Assembly (NCBI RefSeq): GCF_013409505.1
Contig: NZ_JACCBN010000001.1
Coordinates: forward strand, 3,286,001-3,350,000
Direction of reading: 5' to 3'
Length of the DNA: 64,000 nucleotides
Source: Actinomycetospora corticicola
GTDB lineage: Bacteria; Actinomycetota; Actinomycetes; Mycobacteriales; Pseudonocardiaceae
Part shown: positions 1-8,570 of the stretch, in pieces
How the letters are laid out: every line of letters begins with the position of its first letter
How positions within the stretch are numbered: position 1 is the first letter of the stretch
Notes under the pieces: generated by a model
Told to the model about the DNA's origin: nothing
Databases searched by the model: none
What the model saw: the letters and a program-made list of their open reading frames with translations, nothing else
Translations under genes and position numbers: made by a program

Positions 1-45
1 CGAAGGGCGCGGGTCCGCGCGGCAGCGGGTCGGGCGACATCCGCC

Positions 46-309
46 TCAGCGCTTCCGGCAGGCGTCGTAGATCGCCTTGTACTGCTCGTCGGTGATCCGC
101 CCGTCGTCGTGGGCGGCGTCCATCGTCTTCACCCAACCGCCTTCGGGGAACGGGTCCGTGTCGCCCAGGCTCGAACTGGCCGGCGTCGCGTCCGGCCACT
201 CGTGGGCCGACAACGCGGCCACCGTGTCGTCCAGCGAGACCCGGCCCGCCTCCAGGTCCAGCAACCACCGGTCCGCCACCGAGTCACCCGGCTGCCACGA
301 GCCCGCCAT
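46..309 (-). CDS. small hypothetical protein
   Basis: An 87-residue soluble protein of unknown function. I chose the ATG at 309 because it begins the well-composed part of a longer open frame and lies just before the divergent gene at 419. The protein is rich in Asp, Ala and Trp and ends in a short charged helix (DDGRITDEQYKAIYDACRKR), whose shape recalls the short C-terminal SHOCT segments of actinobacterial proteins, but the match is too weak for a family name. No signal peptide or membrane segment is visible. Confidence 0.55.
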   Translation of the reverse strand: MAGSWQPGDSVADRWLLDLEAGRVSLDDTVAALSAHEWPDATPASSSLGDTDPFPEGGWVKTMDAAHDDGRITDEQYKAIYDACRKR

Positions 310-418
310 ACCCACCTCCACGTGTGTCAGGTCACAGGGACTCCACCACAGGGATCCGTTCCGCGCGACCCCCGACGCAACCCTCGCGACGACGTGAACA
401 GGACATAAGCTCCACGTC

Positions 419-1354
419 ATGGCAGCCGGACTCTTCGCCCTCCTCGACGACGTCGCGGCGCTGGTCAAGCTGACCACCGCCTCGCTCGACGACGTGGCCG
501 GTGCGGCCGGCCGGGCGAGCGCCAAGGCGGCCGGCGTGGTCGTCGACGACGCCGCGGTGACCCCGCGCTACGTCCAGGGCCTGGAGCCGAGGCGGGAACT
601 CTCGATCATCGGCCGCATCGCGCGGGGCTCGCTGATCAACAAGATCCTGATCATCCTCCCGGTCGCGCTGCTGCTCAGCCAGTTCGCGCCGTGGGCGCTC
701 ACCCCGATCCTCATGCTCGGCGGGCTCTACCTCTCCTACGAGGGCGCCGAGAAGGTGTGGGAGAAGATCACCGGGCACGAGGAGCAGGCCGAGGCCCGCA
801 ACGAGGCCGTGGCTGCCGCGCCCGAGGAGAACGAGAAGAAGATCGTCTCCTCGGCGGTGCGCACGGACTTCATCCTGAGCGCCGAGATCATGGTCATCGC
901 GCTGAACGAGGTCGCCTCCGAGGGGCTGGTCTCGCGCGCGGTGATCCTGGCCTTCGTCGCCGTCGTGATCACCGTGCTCGTCTACGGCGTCGTGGCGCTC
1001 ATCGTGAAGATGGACGACGCCGGGCTGGCGCTGTCGAAGCGGGAGTCCCCGGGCGTCGCCGGGTTCGGCCGCGGGCTGGTGAAGGCGATGCCGATCGTGC
1101 TGGCGACCCTGTCGAACGTCGGGATCGTCGCGATGCTCTGGGTCGGCGGGCACATCCTGCTCGTGGGGGTCGACGAGCTCGGGTTCCACCCGCCGTACGC
1201 GTTCGTGCACCACCTCGAGGAGCTGCTCGGCGGCGGCTTCCCCGGCTGGCTGGTCAACACGGCGTGCTCGGCCGTGATCGGTCTCGTGGTCGGCGGGATC
1301 CTCGTCGCGATCGCCCACCTGCTCCCGCGGCGGAAGCAGGAGCAGCACGTCTGA
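419..1354 (+). CDS. DUF808 family inner membrane protein
   Basis: A 311-residue multi-pass membrane protein of the DUF808 (YedI-like) family; function unknown. The family hallmark is visible at the N-terminus, where a soluble stretch full of VLLDDV-like Leu/Asp repeats (residues 1-45) precedes SIIGRIARGSLINK and a first hydrophobic helix near residues 78-100. Further hydrophobic segments lie near residues 175-195, 220-245 and 285-305. The central GLYLSYEGAEKVWEK motif is typical. Length agrees with the family (about 300). The ATG at 419 has no strong Shine-Dalgarno sequence. It is divergent from the small gene at 46-309 and 67 bases upstream of the dehydrogenase. Confidence 0.88.
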   Translation: MAAGLFALLDDVAALVKLTTASLDDVAGAAGRASAKAAGVVVDDAAVTPRYVQGLEPRRELSIIGRIARGSLINKILIILPVALLLSQFAPWALTPILMLGGLYLSYEGAEKVWEKITGHEEQAEARNEAVAAAPEENEKKIVSSAVRTDFILSAEIMVIALNEVASEGLVSRAVILAFVAVVITVLVYGVVALIVKMDDAGLALSKRESPGVAGFGRGLVKAMPIVLATLSNVGIVAMLWVGGHILLVGVDELGFHPPYAFVHHLEELLGGGFPGWLVNTACSAVIGLVVGGILVAIAHLLPRRKQEQHV

Positions 1355-1421
1355 GGGTCCGTTTCACGGCGAGGTGGTCGCGGCAATCCGCCGCCCCCCG
1401 CCGTCGAGAACGAGGACTCCC

Positions 1422-2267
1422 ATGACGAACCCGCCCGCCCAGGGCCAGGACCACCCCGGCCACGAAGCCCTGCTCGACCCGCCCGCCGACCACGGTGAGC
1501 AGAGCTACCGCGGCAGCGGTCGGCTGCAGGACAAGGCCACGGTGATCACCGGGGCGGACAGCGGCATCGGCCGCGCCGTCGCGATCGCCTTCGCCCGCGA
1601 GGGCGCCGACGTCGTGATCGGCTACCTGCCCGCCGAGGAGGAGGACGCCCGCGCCACCGCGCGCTGGGTCGAGGACGCCGGGCGGAAGGCCGTGCTCGTG
1701 CCCGGGGACCTCGCCGAGCCGCAGGCCTGCCGGGACCTCGTGGCCCGGGCGGTCGACGAGTTCGGACGGATCGACGTGCTCGTGAACAATGCCGCGTTCC
1801 AGATGGCGCGGGAGACCCTCGAGGACGTCCCCGACGACGAGTGGGACCACACGATGGCGGTCAACCTGGGCAGCCTCTTCCACGTGACGAAGGCGGCGCT
1901 GCCGCACATGCGCCCCGGCGCGTCGATCATCAACACGACCTCGGTGAACTCCGACCAGCCGCCGCCCCAGCTGATCGTCTACGACACCACGAAGGCCGGC
2001 ATCGCGAACTTCACCGGAGCGCTGGCCCAGCAGTACGGGCCGAAGGGCATCCGCGCGAACAGCGTCGCGCCGGGGCCCATCTGGACCCCGCTCATCCCGG
2101 CGACCATCGCGCCGGAGGACGTCGAGGGCTTCGGCACGTCGACCCCGCTCGGGCGCCCCGGCCAGCCCGCCGAGCTCGCCCCGGTCTACGTCATGCTGGC
2201 CTCCGACGAGTCCAGCTACGTCTCCGGCGCCCGGATCGCGGTCACCGGCGGGACGCCCATCCTCTGA
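1422..2267 (+). CDS. SDR family oxidoreductase (YghA/GS39-like)
   Basis: A 281-residue short-chain dehydrogenase/reductase, predicted to reduce or oxidise a carbonyl/alcohol with NAD(P)H. Visible are the cofactor loop TGADSGIGRAVA (near residue 40), VNNAA (near residue 115), a serine in NTTSVNS and the catalytic YDTTK (Tyr-x3-Lys). The extended N-terminus with proline-rich text before the Rossmann fold matches the YghA / general stress protein 39 subgroup. I chose the ATG at 1422 over an upstream GTG at 1374, because the extra 16 residues are Arg/Pro-rich and unlike the family. A GAGGA sequence precedes it. Confidence 0.9.
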   Translation: MTNPPAQGQDHPGHEALLDPPADHGEQSYRGSGRLQDKATVITGADSGIGRAVAIAFAREGADVVIGYLPAEEEDARATARWVEDAGRKAVLVPGDLAEPQACRDLVARAVDEFGRIDVLVNNAAFQMARETLEDVPDDEWDHTMAVNLGSLFHVTKAALPHMRPGASIINTTSVNSDQPPPQLIVYDTTKAGIANFTGALAQQYGPKGIRANSVAPGPIWTPLIPATIAPEDVEGFGTSTPLGRPGQPAELAPVYVMLASDESSYVSGARIAVTGGTPIL

Positions 2268-2271
2268 CCGG

Positions 2272-2616
2272 CTACACCGACCGGAGCCCCGCCCGTCGGG
2301 GCGAGGGCTGCGCCACCTCGTCGGCCGAGTGCACCAGGGCGATCGACGGCGCGGGCTCGACGTCCGCCCCGTCGTCGATCGCGGCCAGCGCCTCGACGAA
2401 GTAGTGCAGCAGCGACGACGGCGGGATCGCGCGGGACAGCCACACCTCGCGCGTCCCCGGGTCGGCCACCCAGGCCGTCCGTCCGTCGAGCTGCTCCCAG
2501 TACACGCTCACCCCGGCCTCCCGCAGCACCGGCAGGGCCGCGAGCGGGTCGGGGACGAAGTCGGGAGAAGCGTTCACACCGGGACGTCCGCGCCCCGGCG
2601 CCGGGCGGATCGGCAC
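2272..2616 (-). CDS. hypothetical protein
   Basis: An open frame of up to 114 residues, converging on the SDR gene with only 4 bases between stops. The sequence includes SPDFVPDPLAALPVLREAG, VYWEQLDGRTAWV and a helical stretch SSLLHYFVEALAAIDDG, so it looks like a small soluble domain, but I recognise no family. The start is unclear: GTG at 2616 opens the frame, and GTG at 2577 (giving MNASPDF) is equally possible; neither has a convincing ribosome site. Confidence 0.5.
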   Translation of the reverse strand: MPIRPAPGRGRPGVNASPDFVPDPLAALPVLREAGVSVYWEQLDGRTAWVADPGTREVWLSRAIPPSSLLHYFVEALAAIDDGADVEPAPSIALVHSADEVAQPSPRRAGLRSV

Positions 2617-2649
2617 TGGTTGAAAGTTGGGCCGAACCTCCGTCGGAGT

Positions 2650-2726
2650 CGTGGCAGGCGGACCAACGTGATCGACGATGTGGCGTCACTGCCACGGGAT
2701 GACAGCAACGACGCGCTCCTGCCACG
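2650..2726. repeat. family B intergenic palindrome, copy 1
   Basis: The outer arms CGTGGCAGG (2650-2658) and CCTGCCACG (2718-2726) are perfect inverted repeats. The right half holds the family core ATGACAGCAACGACGC. The left inner half has diverged, so this copy is an incomplete dyad. It ends 10 bases before the stop codon of the Nramp-like gene, which is the position of a transcription terminator. Other copies are at 30810, 36121, 42955 and 60322. Confidence 0.8.
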
Positions 2727-2736
2727 AGGAGGGAGG

Positions 2737-4071
2737 TCAGCCCAGCCGGTTCACGAGGTCGGTGACGAGGAGGGTCAGGAACAGCGCCGACGAGGCCCCG
2801 AGCAGGATGTTGGACAGCCACCCCGAGCGGCCGTCCCGGGCGATGCGCGACGAGTTGAGCAGCAGCATCAGCGTGATCGCGAGGAACGGCATGAACACCG
2901 ACCCGAGCACGCCGTAGACCAGGGTCAGCCCGAACGGCCGGTCGATGAACAGCAGCGCCATCGGCGGCAGGGTCAGCCAGAGCAGGTACCCGCGGAACGG
3001 CCACGAGCGCTCGACGTCGGCGGCGGAGTACTCGGCGCCGGCGGCGTCCTCGTCGCCCACCGCCGCGTCGGCCGCCTCCGTCGCCCGAGACCCGTGCGGC
3101 AGGCGCAGCGTCCGGAGGGTGTCGGCGAACAGGAGGCTGACGCCGTTCCACACCCCGAGCAGCGAGCTGGTGGTCACGGCGAGGAAGCCGACGAGGAACA
3201 GGATGCGTGCCCACTGCCCGTAGTCCGCGGCGAGCACCTCGCCGAGGACGAGCAGCCCGCGGTCGGACTCGGTGAGGTCCTGCCCGAGCAGCAGCGTCGA
3301 GCCGACGACGAGCATCGCGACGACGAAGATCCCGGTCATGACGTAGCCGACGGCGTTGTCGAGCCGCATCATCGAGAGCCAGCCGGTGCCCTTCCAGCCC
3401 TTGGCGAACATCCAGTAGCCGTAGGCGGCCATCGTGATCGTGCCGCCGACGCCCCCGATCAGCCCCAGGACGTACACGGTGGAGCCGGCGGGCAGCCGCG
3501 GCACCAGCCCCGACGCCAGGTCGCCGAGGTCCGGCGCGACGAGCACGGCGACCGACACGACCGTGACGAACTTGAGCGCCACGAGCACGGTGATGAACCG
3601 TTCGAACACCTGGTAGCGCTGCGCCCACACGAGAGCGAGCCCGAGCACCCCGGCGATCATCGCCCAGTAGCGCACCGACAGGCCGCCGAACAGGGCGTTG
3701 AGCGGCAGCCCGACCGCGGACATCGCGGTCGCGCCGTAGACGAAGCCCCAGATCACGATGTAGACCGCGAAGAACCCGGTGGCCCAGCGGCCGAGCCGGC
3801 GCCAGCCGTCGAGCAGGGTCGATCCCGACGCCAGGTGCCAGCGCCCGACCCCCTCGCCGAGGGCCAGCTTGAGCACCGTGCCGAGCAGCGCGGCCCAGAG
3901 CAGCGCGGTGCCGTACTCGGCCCCCGCGACCATCGTCGCGACCAGATCGCCCGCGCCGACCCCGGCCGCCGCGGCGAGGATGCCGGGCCCGAGGCTGCGG
4001 AACCGGGCGGCACCGGTCGGCGGCTCGAGCGGCTCGGCCGGGTGCTGCGCGACGGGCACGTCCTGGCTCAT
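2737..4071 (-). CDS. Nramp-related membrane transporter lacking the canonical metal motifs
   Basis: A 444-residue protein with about eleven hydrophobic helices and the Nramp fold signature LGPGILAAAAGVGAGDLVAT. In true Mn/Fe Nramp transporters helix 1 carries DPGN and helix 6 carries MPHN. Here helix 1 reads GAGD and helix 6 reads TMAAYGYWM, so the known metal ligands are absent and the substrate cannot be assumed to be Mn2+ or Fe2+. A charged loop lies near residues 335-360. The ATG at 4071 has an excellent AAGGAG eight bases upstream. It is transcribed away from the P450 gene, and a family B palindrome follows its stop. Confidence 0.85.
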   Translation of the reverse strand: MSQDVPVAQHPAEPLEPPTGAARFRSLGPGILAAAAGVGAGDLVATMVAGAEYGTALLWAALLGTVLKLALGEGVGRWHLASGSTLLDGWRRLGRWATGFFAVYIVIWGFVYGATAMSAVGLPLNALFGGLSVRYWAMIAGVLGLALVWAQRYQVFERFITVLVALKFVTVVSVAVLVAPDLGDLASGLVPRLPAGSTVYVLGLIGGVGGTITMAAYGYWMFAKGWKGTGWLSMMRLDNAVGYVMTGIFVVAMLVVGSTLLLGQDLTESDRGLLVLGEVLAADYGQWARILFLVGFLAVTTSSLLGVWNGVSLLFADTLRTLRLPHGSRATEAADAAVGDEDAAGAEYSAADVERSWPFRGYLLWLTLPPMALLFIDRPFGLTLVYGVLGSVFMPFLAITLMLLLNSSRIARDGRSGWLSNILLGASSALFLTLLVTDLVNRLG

Positions 4072-4209
4072 GGCGGCTCCTTCGTGCCGGGTTCGGGTGA
4101 TTCTGCCCGGTTCGGGTCCGCCAGGACATCTCCGTGGAGACCGCCACCCGGTTTCCGCTCCGCGGTAGGACCCGTGTGCGGGGTCACAACTCTCCTGCAC
4201 GATGCCCGC

Positions 4210-5394
4210 GTGACAGCCGTCCGTGACATCCCGGTCAGCGACGTCGACCTCTTCGCCGACGACGCGCGGGTCGACCCCTATCCGATCTACCGCGAGCTGC
4301 GCGACGCCGGACCCGTCGTCGAGATGGCCCGCCACGGCCACTACGCGCTCCCCCGCTACGCCGACGTCCGCGCGGCGCTCATGGACTGGCGCACGTTCTC
4401 CTCGGCGAGGTCGGTGTTCGTCGACGAGGAGACGAACCGGACCCTCGAGGGCATCACGCTGTGCTCCGACCCGCCGGACCACACGATGATGCGCTCGGTG
4501 CTCGGCCGCCCGCTGCGACCCGACCGGATGCGGGAGATCGCACCGACGATCGCCGCGGAGGCCGACCGCGTGGTCGACCGCGTGGTCGGGGCCGGGCGCT
4601 TCGACGCCGTCGCCGACCTCGCCGAGCACCTGCCCATGGCGGTCGTCTCGACACTCGTCGGCCTCGGGGAGGAGTACCGCGGCAAGCTCCTGGAGTGGGC
4701 CGCGGCGATCTGGGACGTCCAGGGGCCCCGTAATCAGCGGTTCCTCGACGCCGGGCCCCAGGTCGGCGAGTTCCTGTCCTTCGCGGCGAACGACGCCGTG
4801 CCCGGACGGATCGACCCGGACGGCTGGGCGGCCCACCTCTACGAGGCGGCCGACCGCGGCGAGATGCCGCGCGAGAAGTGCCCGGTGATGATGCTCGACT
4901 ACGTCACGCCGAGCCTCGACACCACGATCCTGGGGATCGCGTCGATGATCGCGCTGTTCGCCGACCACCCCGACCAGTGGGACGCCCTGCGCGCGGACCG
5001 GTCGCTCATCCCGCACGCCATCAACGAGGCGCTGCGGATCGAGACCCCGGTCCCGCAGTTCACGCGCGTCCTCACCGAGGACCACGAGATCGACGGCGTC
5101 GCCCTGCCCGCCGGCAGCCGGGTGGCCCTGCTCTACGGGTCGGCCAACCGCGACGAGCGCAAGTACCCCGACCCGGACCGCTTCGACATCACCCGCAAGC
5201 CGTCCGACCACCTCGCCTTCGGCCGCGGCGAGCACGTCTGCGTCGGCATGCACCTGGCCCGCCTGGAGATGTCGACGCTGCTCGAACGCCTCGCCGACCG
5301 GGTGTCCCGCTTCGAGGTCCGGGGCCGCACGCCGATGATCAACAACGGCCTGCGGGGCTGGGAGCACCTCGACGTGACGGTGTCGCCGGTCTAG
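4210..5394 (+). CDS. cytochrome P450
   Basis: A 394-residue soluble bacterial P450, expected to hydroxylate or demethylate a small substrate using a separate ferredoxin and reductase, neither of which is adjacent. The heme loop FGRGEHVCVG near residue 340 contains the thiolate Cys, the K-helix ExxR is EALR, and PERK-region text follows. The I-helix reads DYVTPSLDTT rather than the common AGxxT, keeping the acidic/Thr pair at the end. Length is normal. The GTG at 4210 is chosen because the upstream frame is unlike any P450 N-terminus. Its stop overlaps that of the convergent aldo/keto reductase by three bases. Confidence 0.92.
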   Translation: MTAVRDIPVSDVDLFADDARVDPYPIYRELRDAGPVVEMARHGHYALPRYADVRAALMDWRTFSSARSVFVDEETNRTLEGITLCSDPPDHTMMRSVLGRPLRPDRMREIAPTIAAEADRVVDRVVGAGRFDAVADLAEHLPMAVVSTLVGLGEEYRGKLLEWAAAIWDVQGPRNQRFLDAGPQVGEFLSFAANDAVPGRIDPDGWAAHLYEAADRGEMPREKCPVMMLDYVTPSLDTTILGIASMIALFADHPDQWDALRADRSLIPHAINEALRIETPVPQFTRVLTEDHEIDGVALPAGSRVALLYGSANRDERKYPDPDRFDITRKPSDHLAFGRGEHVCVGMHLARLEMSTLLERLADRVSRFEVRGRTPMINNGLRGWEHLDVTVSPV

Positions 5395-6170
5395 GGCCGC
5401 CGGCGCATCCGGTCGATCGCGCGCAGGTCCCGCGCCGCCAGCCGCACGCCCGCCACGCCGAGGTTCTCGGCGAGGCGCTCGGGCGAGGTCGTCTTCGGGA
5501 ACGCGATCAACCCCCGGTCCAGGTGCCAGCGCAGCAGCACCTGGGCCGGGGTCGCGTCGACCCGGTCGGCCACGCGCCGGGCCGTCGGGTGCGCGATCAA
5601 CCGGCCCTCGCGCAGCGGGCCCCACGCCTCGGTCGCGATGCCGTGGCGCCGGTGGAACGCCTGCATCGCCCGGTGCGGGGTCCGCGGGTTGGCCCGGATC
5701 TGGTGCACCGCGGGCACCACGCCGGTCGCGTCGATCAGGGCGCGCACCCCTCGCCGCGAGAAGTTCGACAGCCCGATCGACCGCGCCGCCCCGTCGTCGC
5801 GGGCCTCGATCAGCGCCCGCCAGACGTCGACGTCCCGGTCGCCGGGCCGGTGGATCAGGAACAGGTCGACGTGGTCGGTGCCGAGCCGCTCCAGGCTCTC
5901 TGCCAGGGCCGCGCGCGGGTCGCCGTGGCGCCCGTCGTCGAGCTTCGTCGTGATCCAGACGTCCTCGCGGGGCACGCCGGCGGCCCGGATGCCCTCCCCG
6001 ACCTCGCGTTCGTTGCCGTAGCCCTGCGCCGTGTCGACGTGGCGGTAGCCCAGCTCCAGCGCGGTCGCGACCACGCGGGCCGTGTCGGCGGGCGGGACGT
6101 GGTAGACGCCGAGCCCGAACTGCGGGACCGATCTGCCGTCGTTCAGTGTCTTCCGGGGGATGCCGTCCAT
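5391..6170 (-). CDS. aldo/keto reductase
   Basis: A 259-residue NADPH-dependent aldo/keto reductase of the 2,5-diketo-gluconate reductase type. The catalytic tetrad is visible: Asp and Tyr in DTAQGYGNE (near residues 46-51), Lys in TTKLDD and His in LIHRP. The barrel ends in KTTSPERLAENL, the usual cofactor-binding segment. The ATG at 6170 lies 9 bases from the divergent monooxygenase start at 6180, so the two genes share a very short promoter region. The stop overlaps the P450 stop. Confidence 0.92.
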   Translation of the reverse strand: MDGIPRKTLNDGRSVPQFGLGVYHVPPADTARVVATALELGYRHVDTAQGYGNEREVGEGIRAAGVPREDVWITTKLDDGRHGDPRAALAESLERLGTDHVDLFLIHRPGDRDVDVWRALIEARDDGAARSIGLSNFSRRGVRALIDATGVVPAVHQIRANPRTPHRAMQAFHRRHGIATEAWGPLREGRLIAHPTARRVADRVDATPAQVLLRWHLDRGLIAFPKTTSPERLAENLGVAGVRLAARDLRAIDRMRRRP

Positions 6171-6179
6171 CAGAATCCG

Positions 6180-7247
6180 ATGATGGACCTCGACGTGGCC
6201 GTCGTCGGCGCCGGCTTCTCCGGGCTGCTCGCCCTGCACCTGCTGCGGGAGGCGGGCCTGCGCGCGCACGCCTTCGACGCGGCGGGCAACGTCGGCGGCA
6301 CCTGGTGGTGGCACGCCTATCCCGGCTCGCACCTGGACACCTCCTGCGAGCACTACCAGTACCGCGTCTCCGAGCAGCTCTACCGCGACTGGGGCTGGAG
6401 CGAGCGGTACCCGGCGGGCTACGAGGTGCAGCGCTGGTTCCGCTTCGTCGCCGACCGGCTCGACCTGCGCCGCTCGCTCTCGCTGCGCACGCGGGTCGTC
6501 TCCGCCGTTCCCGACGACGGGGTCTGGGCCCTGGAGACCGCCCCCGGCGGTCCCGTCCGGGCGCGCGAGCTGGTCGTCTGTCCCGGTCGTCGCCCCGTCG
6601 AACCGGCGGTCGACACGGCGGCCTTCGCCGGCCTCGTCGTCCGGACCGCCGCGTGGCCCGAGGACGGCCACGACCTGACCGGCCGCCGGGTCGGGATCGT
6701 GGGGACCACCCCCGCCACCGTGCAGCTGGTGCCGTGGATCGTCGACCGGGTGGCGTCGCTGGTCGTCCTGGCCGACGGTGCGGTCGACGTCGTGCGCCGG
6801 CACAACCCCGTCTACGGCTGGCAGGAGCGCGCCGACTACCGGGCGCACTTCCCCCCGCCCGGGGAGCCGGGCCCGACGCCGGCCGACCGCGCCGCCATGC
6901 GCGCCCGCACCGAGGACCGGCGCCTTCTTCCCGACGCCGGGTCGGGTCCGGTCGTGCTCGACGACGGCTACCTCGAGGCGTTCGCCCGGGACCACGTCAC
7001 GCTCGCGTCGCTCGCCGACCTGGTGCGGGTGGACCCGTCCGGGTTCGCGACGACCGACGGGACGCACGAGCTCGACGTGCTCGTCGTCGCCGACGCCTTC
7101 GACGCCGGCCCGCCCGCGCTCGACGGGATCGCCGACGGGCCGGGGCGGCACGTCGTCGTCGCCCGGCCTGACCGGACGCCCTGCGTGGACCTGCAGGACC
7201 AGGTCGAGGCCGTCGTCGGGACGATCCTGGCGAGCACGGTCCGGTGA
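6180..7247 (+). CDS. short flavin monooxygenase related to Baeyer-Villiger enzymes
   Basis: A 355-residue FAD-dependent protein. The N-terminal dinucleotide fold VVGAGFSGLLAL and the GGTWWWHAYPGSHLD segment are those of class B flavin monooxygenases. The Baeyer-Villiger fingerprint FxGxxxHxxxW(P/D) is present but altered: FAGLVVRTAAWP has Arg where the conserved His belongs. The NADPH fold is degenerate too (GIVGTTPATVQ), and the protein is 150-200 residues shorter than usual at the C-terminus. Consecutive ATGs at 6180 and 6183 are both possible starts. It overlaps the next gene through GTGA and heads a three-gene operon. Confidence 0.8.
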   Translation: MMDLDVAVVGAGFSGLLALHLLREAGLRAHAFDAAGNVGGTWWWHAYPGSHLDTSCEHYQYRVSEQLYRDWGWSERYPAGYEVQRWFRFVADRLDLRRSLSLRTRVVSAVPDDGVWALETAPGGPVRARELVVCPGRRPVEPAVDTAAFAGLVVRTAAWPEDGHDLTGRRVGIVGTTPATVQLVPWIVDRVASLVVLADGAVDVVRRHNPVYGWQERADYRAHFPPPGEPGPTPADRAAMRARTEDRRLLPDAGSGPVVLDDGYLEAFARDHVTLASLADLVRVDPSGFATTDGTHELDVLVVADAFDAGPPALDGIADGPGRHVVVARPDRTPCVDLQDQVEAVVGTILASTVR

Positions 7248-7654
7248 CGTTCGAGGCCCGACCGATCGGTCACGTCGAGTCCGCCCTGGTCGACCGCGCC
7301 GACGCGCCGAAACAGGCCGACGAGGGCGCCCCGGACGCGTGGCTCGTGCTCGACCCCGCGCTCGCCCCCGCCGCGGCCGACATCGCCGTCGGCGACGAGC
7401 TCGTCGTCGTGACGTGGCTGCACGACGCCGACCGCTCGGTGCTCGTGGTGCACCCGCGCGGCGACCCGTCCTGGCCGCCGACCGGGGTGTTCAGCACCCG
7501 CTCCCCCGCGCGCCCCAACCCGGTGGGCCTGCACACCGTGCGGGTACTCGGCCGGGACGGCACGCGGATCCACGTCGACGCCCTCGAGGCGATCGACGGC
7601 ACCCCCGTGATCGACCTCAAGCGTGCGCTCGCCCCCCGACCCGAGGAGAGATGA
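7244..7654 (+). CDS. TrmO/TsaA-like SAM-dependent methyltransferase domain protein
   Basis: A 136-residue single-domain protein of the TsaA/TrmO (YaeB-like) family. In E. coli, TrmO adds a methyl group to N6 of t6A37 in tRNA-Thr. The family motifs PIGHVES near the start and GVFSTRSPARPNPVGLHTV in the middle are clear, followed by ALEAIDGTPVIDLK. Actinobacterial one-domain forms often sit with metabolic genes, so the tRNA role is not certain. Translation starts at GTG 7244 inside the stop of the monooxygenase, so the genes are translationally coupled. Confidence 0.85.
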   Translation: MTFEARPIGHVESALVDRADAPKQADEGAPDAWLVLDPALAPAAADIAVGDELVVVTWLHDADRSVLVVHPRGDPSWPPTGVFSTRSPARPNPVGLHTVRVLGRDGTRIHVDALEAIDGTPVIDLKRALAPRPEER

Positions 7655-7657
7655 CCC

Positions 7658-8452
7658 GTGCAGGTGTCCACCCTGGTCCGCTACCCGGTGAAGTCCATGC
7701 TGGGACAGCCGCTCGAGTCCGCCGTCGTCGGGGACACCGGGCTGGACCGTGACCGCTGGCGGGCGCTGCTCGACCCGACGACGGGCTACGTCGCCACCGC
7801 GAAGCAGCCGCGGCACTGGCGGCGCCTGCTGCAGTACACCGCCGCGGTGCAGGACGACCGCGTCGTCGTGACCACCCCCGACGGCGAGACGATCGACGCC
7901 GACGACCCGCGCCTCGTCGAGGTCCTCACCGCCGATCTCGGGCGGCCCGTCGAGGTGTCGACCGCCCGCCCCTCGGGGTCGTCGGTGGAGCGCCCGGATC
8001 CCGAGGAGGTGCTCGCGCAGGGTCTGGACGCCGAACTCGAGGCCCCCACGCTCGAGATCTCCCAGGGCACCGGCGGCGACACGTTCGTCGACCACTCGCC
8101 GGTGCACCTGATCACCACCGCGACGCTCGACCACCTCGGGATCGAGGCGCTGCGCTACCGCCCGAACCTCGTCATCACCTCCGACGGCGAGCCCTTCGCC
8201 GAGAACGGCTGGCTCGGCCGCGAGCTGCACGTCGGGGAGGTCGTGCTCCGCCCGACGTTGCCGACCCCGCGGTGCTCGGTGCCGACCCTCGAGCACGGCG
8301 ACCTGCCGCGGGAGCCGAAGGCCCTGACGCCGCTGATGCGCGAGAACCGCGTCGAGGTCCCCGGCTTCGGGGTGCTGCCCTGCGCCGGCGCCTACGCCGA
8401 GGTCGTCCGTGGTGGCACGGTCCGGCGCGGGGACACCGTCACGCTGCACTGA
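7658..8452 (+). CDS. MOSC domain-containing protein
   Basis: A 264-residue protein with an N-terminal beta-barrel MOSC_N domain (residues 1-100) and a MOSC domain (about 130-262), as in molybdenum cofactor sulfurase C-termini and YcbX/YiiM-like proteins that move sulfur or reduce hydroxylated substrates with Moco. The key cysteine is seen in TPRCSVPT. The LVRYPVKSM start and RPNLVI motif are typical. GTG at 7658 follows the previous stop by three bases, behind a GGAGAG site. It could deliver electrons or sulfur for a Mo enzyme; none is adjacent. Confidence 0.88.
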   Translation: MQVSTLVRYPVKSMLGQPLESAVVGDTGLDRDRWRALLDPTTGYVATAKQPRHWRRLLQYTAAVQDDRVVVTTPDGETIDADDPRLVEVLTADLGRPVEVSTARPSGSSVERPDPEEVLAQGLDAELEAPTLEISQGTGGDTFVDHSPVHLITTATLDHLGIEALRYRPNLVITSDGEPFAENGWLGRELHVGEVVLRPTLPTPRCSVPTLEHGDLPREPKALTPLMRENRVEVPGFGVLPCAGAYAEVVRGGTVRRGDTVTLH

Positions 8453-8466
8453 GCCCCGGAACGACG

Positions 8467-8507
8467 ACGGCCCGGGCCGGTTCTGGTGGGCAACCGACCC
8501 GGGCCGT
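8467..8507 (+). terminator. hairpin after the MOSC gene
   Basis: ACGGCCCGGG (8467-8476) pairs perfectly with CCCGGGCCGT (8498-8507), 14 bases after the MOSC stop, with a further GGTT/AACC pairing inside. No T-run follows, as is common for actinomycete terminators. It stands directly before the family A palindrome at 8517. Confidence 0.6.
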
Positions 8508-8516
8508 GTGCTTCCG

Positions 8517-8562
8517 CAGGTGAGCACTAACGGTCGCGATGACGACCGTTAGTGCTCACCTG
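8517..8562. repeat. family A intergenic palindrome, copy 1
   Basis: CAGGTGAGCACTAACGGTCG (8517-8536) is exactly inverted at 8543-8562, leaving a 6-base loop. It lies between the convergent MOSC and katG genes, eight bases after the katG stop. The outer GGTGAG/CTCACC and the flanking TTCCGC/CTCCGC text resemble the copies at 15809, 38561 and 47402. It probably ends transcription in both directions. Confidence 0.85.
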
Positions 8563-8570
8563 AGCGGAGC

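Noticed and set aside
691..1425. Arg/Gly-rich plus-strand frames inside clear genes
   Set aside because: This and many similar frames overlap confidently identified genes in another phase and have the Arg/Pro/Gly-rich composition of shifted GC-rich codons.
2737..5625. Very long minus-strand frame (962 codons) across the P450 gene
   Set aside because: Only its 3' part is a real gene (Nramp-like, starting at ATG 4071 with a strong ribosome site). The rest is the mirror of the P450 coding frame and has Arg/Gly/Val-rich, non-protein-like text.
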